From: an uncultured Lachnospiraceae bacterium
Lineage (GTDB): Bacteria > Bacillota > Clostridia > Lachnospirales > Lachnospiraceae
Assembly: GCA_900555195.1 (NCBI GenBank)
Contig: USKC01000040.1
Coordinates: forward strand, 1-14,701
DNA length: 14,701 nucleotides
Direction: 5' to 3'
Below the pieces are notes generated by a model. That model did no database searches, was not told the origin of the DNA, and was given only the letters and a program-made list of their open reading frames with translations. Position 1 is the stretch's first letter, and each line of letters begins with the position of its first letter. Position numbers and translations under genes: made by a program. Shown in pieces: positions 14,411 through 14,701 of the stretch.

Positions 14411-14701
14411 TCATTTCTTCCGCCCGTACAGCGCGGATTTCAAGGCATTATATCCCTTTGCCAGGGACGGATTCTGCGCGATCTTCGTCCGCAGAGGGGC
14501 CAGGGTTGCCAGAAGCAGCAGCCGGTAGCGTATGCATTTGGCCTGTCCCAGATAATATCTGGCAGCCGCCCTGTGCTCCACTTCAGAACGCTTCCGGTTC
14601 TCCTTCGTCTCCGAAAATCCGCCGCCCTCATAGACAGATACGATAAACGGCATATAATGTGCCTGGGCGTTCCTTTCATAAATGCTGTAGAGAAAGTGCT
14701 C
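14411..14701 (-). CDS. C-terminal end of a probable glycosyltransferase (partial)
   Basis: The frame is open from the window edge to a TGA and gives the last 96 residues, beginning EHFLYSIYERNAQAHYMP. There are no complete family motifs here, but the pattern SIYERNAQAHYMPFIVSVYEGGGFSETKENRKRSEVEH resembles the region after the catalytic ED pair in GT2 transferases of the WcaA/WbbD type, where a 'hyphen-like' sequence (tyrosine, aliphatic strand, EGGG-S) precedes a basic helical C-terminus. The tail (YRLLLLATLAPLRTKIAQNP...ALYGRKK) is amphipathic and basic. The gene starts outside the window, so the ATG at 14653 is internal. Neighbouring glycosyltransferases support the call. Confidence 0.65.
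   Translation of the reverse strand, partial: EHFLYSIYERNAQAHYMPFIVSVYEGGGFSETKENRKRSEVEHRAAARYYLGQAKCIRYRLLLLATLAPLRTKIAQNPSLAKGYNALKSALYGRKK

Noticed and set aside
1..14701. CRISPR array, tRNA, rRNA or prophage genes
   Set aside because: No regularly spaced direct repeats, cloverleaf sequences or phage protein families were seen on either strand.

Overview
The window reads as part of a bacterial chromosome, most likely from a fairly GC-rich gut Firmicute of the Clostridia/Lachnospiraceae type. This is inferred from base composition (roughly mid-50s % GC by eye), purine-rich Shine-Dalgarno sites and the style of the encoded proteins; there is no rRNA or marker gene to confirm it. All twelve recognisable genes lie on the minus strand, so the order of transcription is from high to low coordinates.

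Right part (about 14701 down to 5530): a surface-glycan or glycoprotein glycosylation cluster. In order of transcription it holds the 3' end of a glycosyltransferase-like gene cut by the window edge, two GT4 (group 1) glycosyltransferases overlapping by ATGA, a GT2 glycosyltransferase, pseB (inverting UDP-GlcNAc 4,6-dehydratase), pseC (PLP aminotransferase giving UDP-4-amino-4,6-dideoxy-L-AltNAc), a polytopic GT39-like membrane glycosyltransferase, and a second GT2 overlapping it by ATGA. Together these could make an activated diamino-trideoxyhexose and assemble it into an oligosaccharide. The later pseudaminic acid genes (pseH, pseG, pseI, pseF) are not in the window.

Middle (5492 to 3363): an ATP-grasp ligase of unknown substrate and a four-helix membrane protein of unknown function. 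The ATP-grasp enzyme may decorate a sugar amine or carboxylate, but that is inference.

Left part (3302 to 156): a nucleoside hydrolase family protein followed 27 bases later by an ADP-ribosylglycohydrolase-fold protein with a long beta-rich C-terminal half. This looks like a small N-glycoside hydrolysis unit rather than glycan assembly. The last 155 bases hold no gene I can support.

The non-coding DNA is unusually structured. pseB has its own consensus-like extended -10 promoter and a textbook intrinsic terminator, so it can be transcribed alone. The promoter sits in one arm of a long inverted repeat whose other arm is the end of the upstream GT2 gene. pseC has a leader with nested hairpins. 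Three gene starts (GT4 at 14300, GT2 at 11694, ATP-grasp at 5492) share a small module: a GCGC hairpin, then AGATGGG, then exactly 8 bases to the ATG. I do not recognise this module as a described element.
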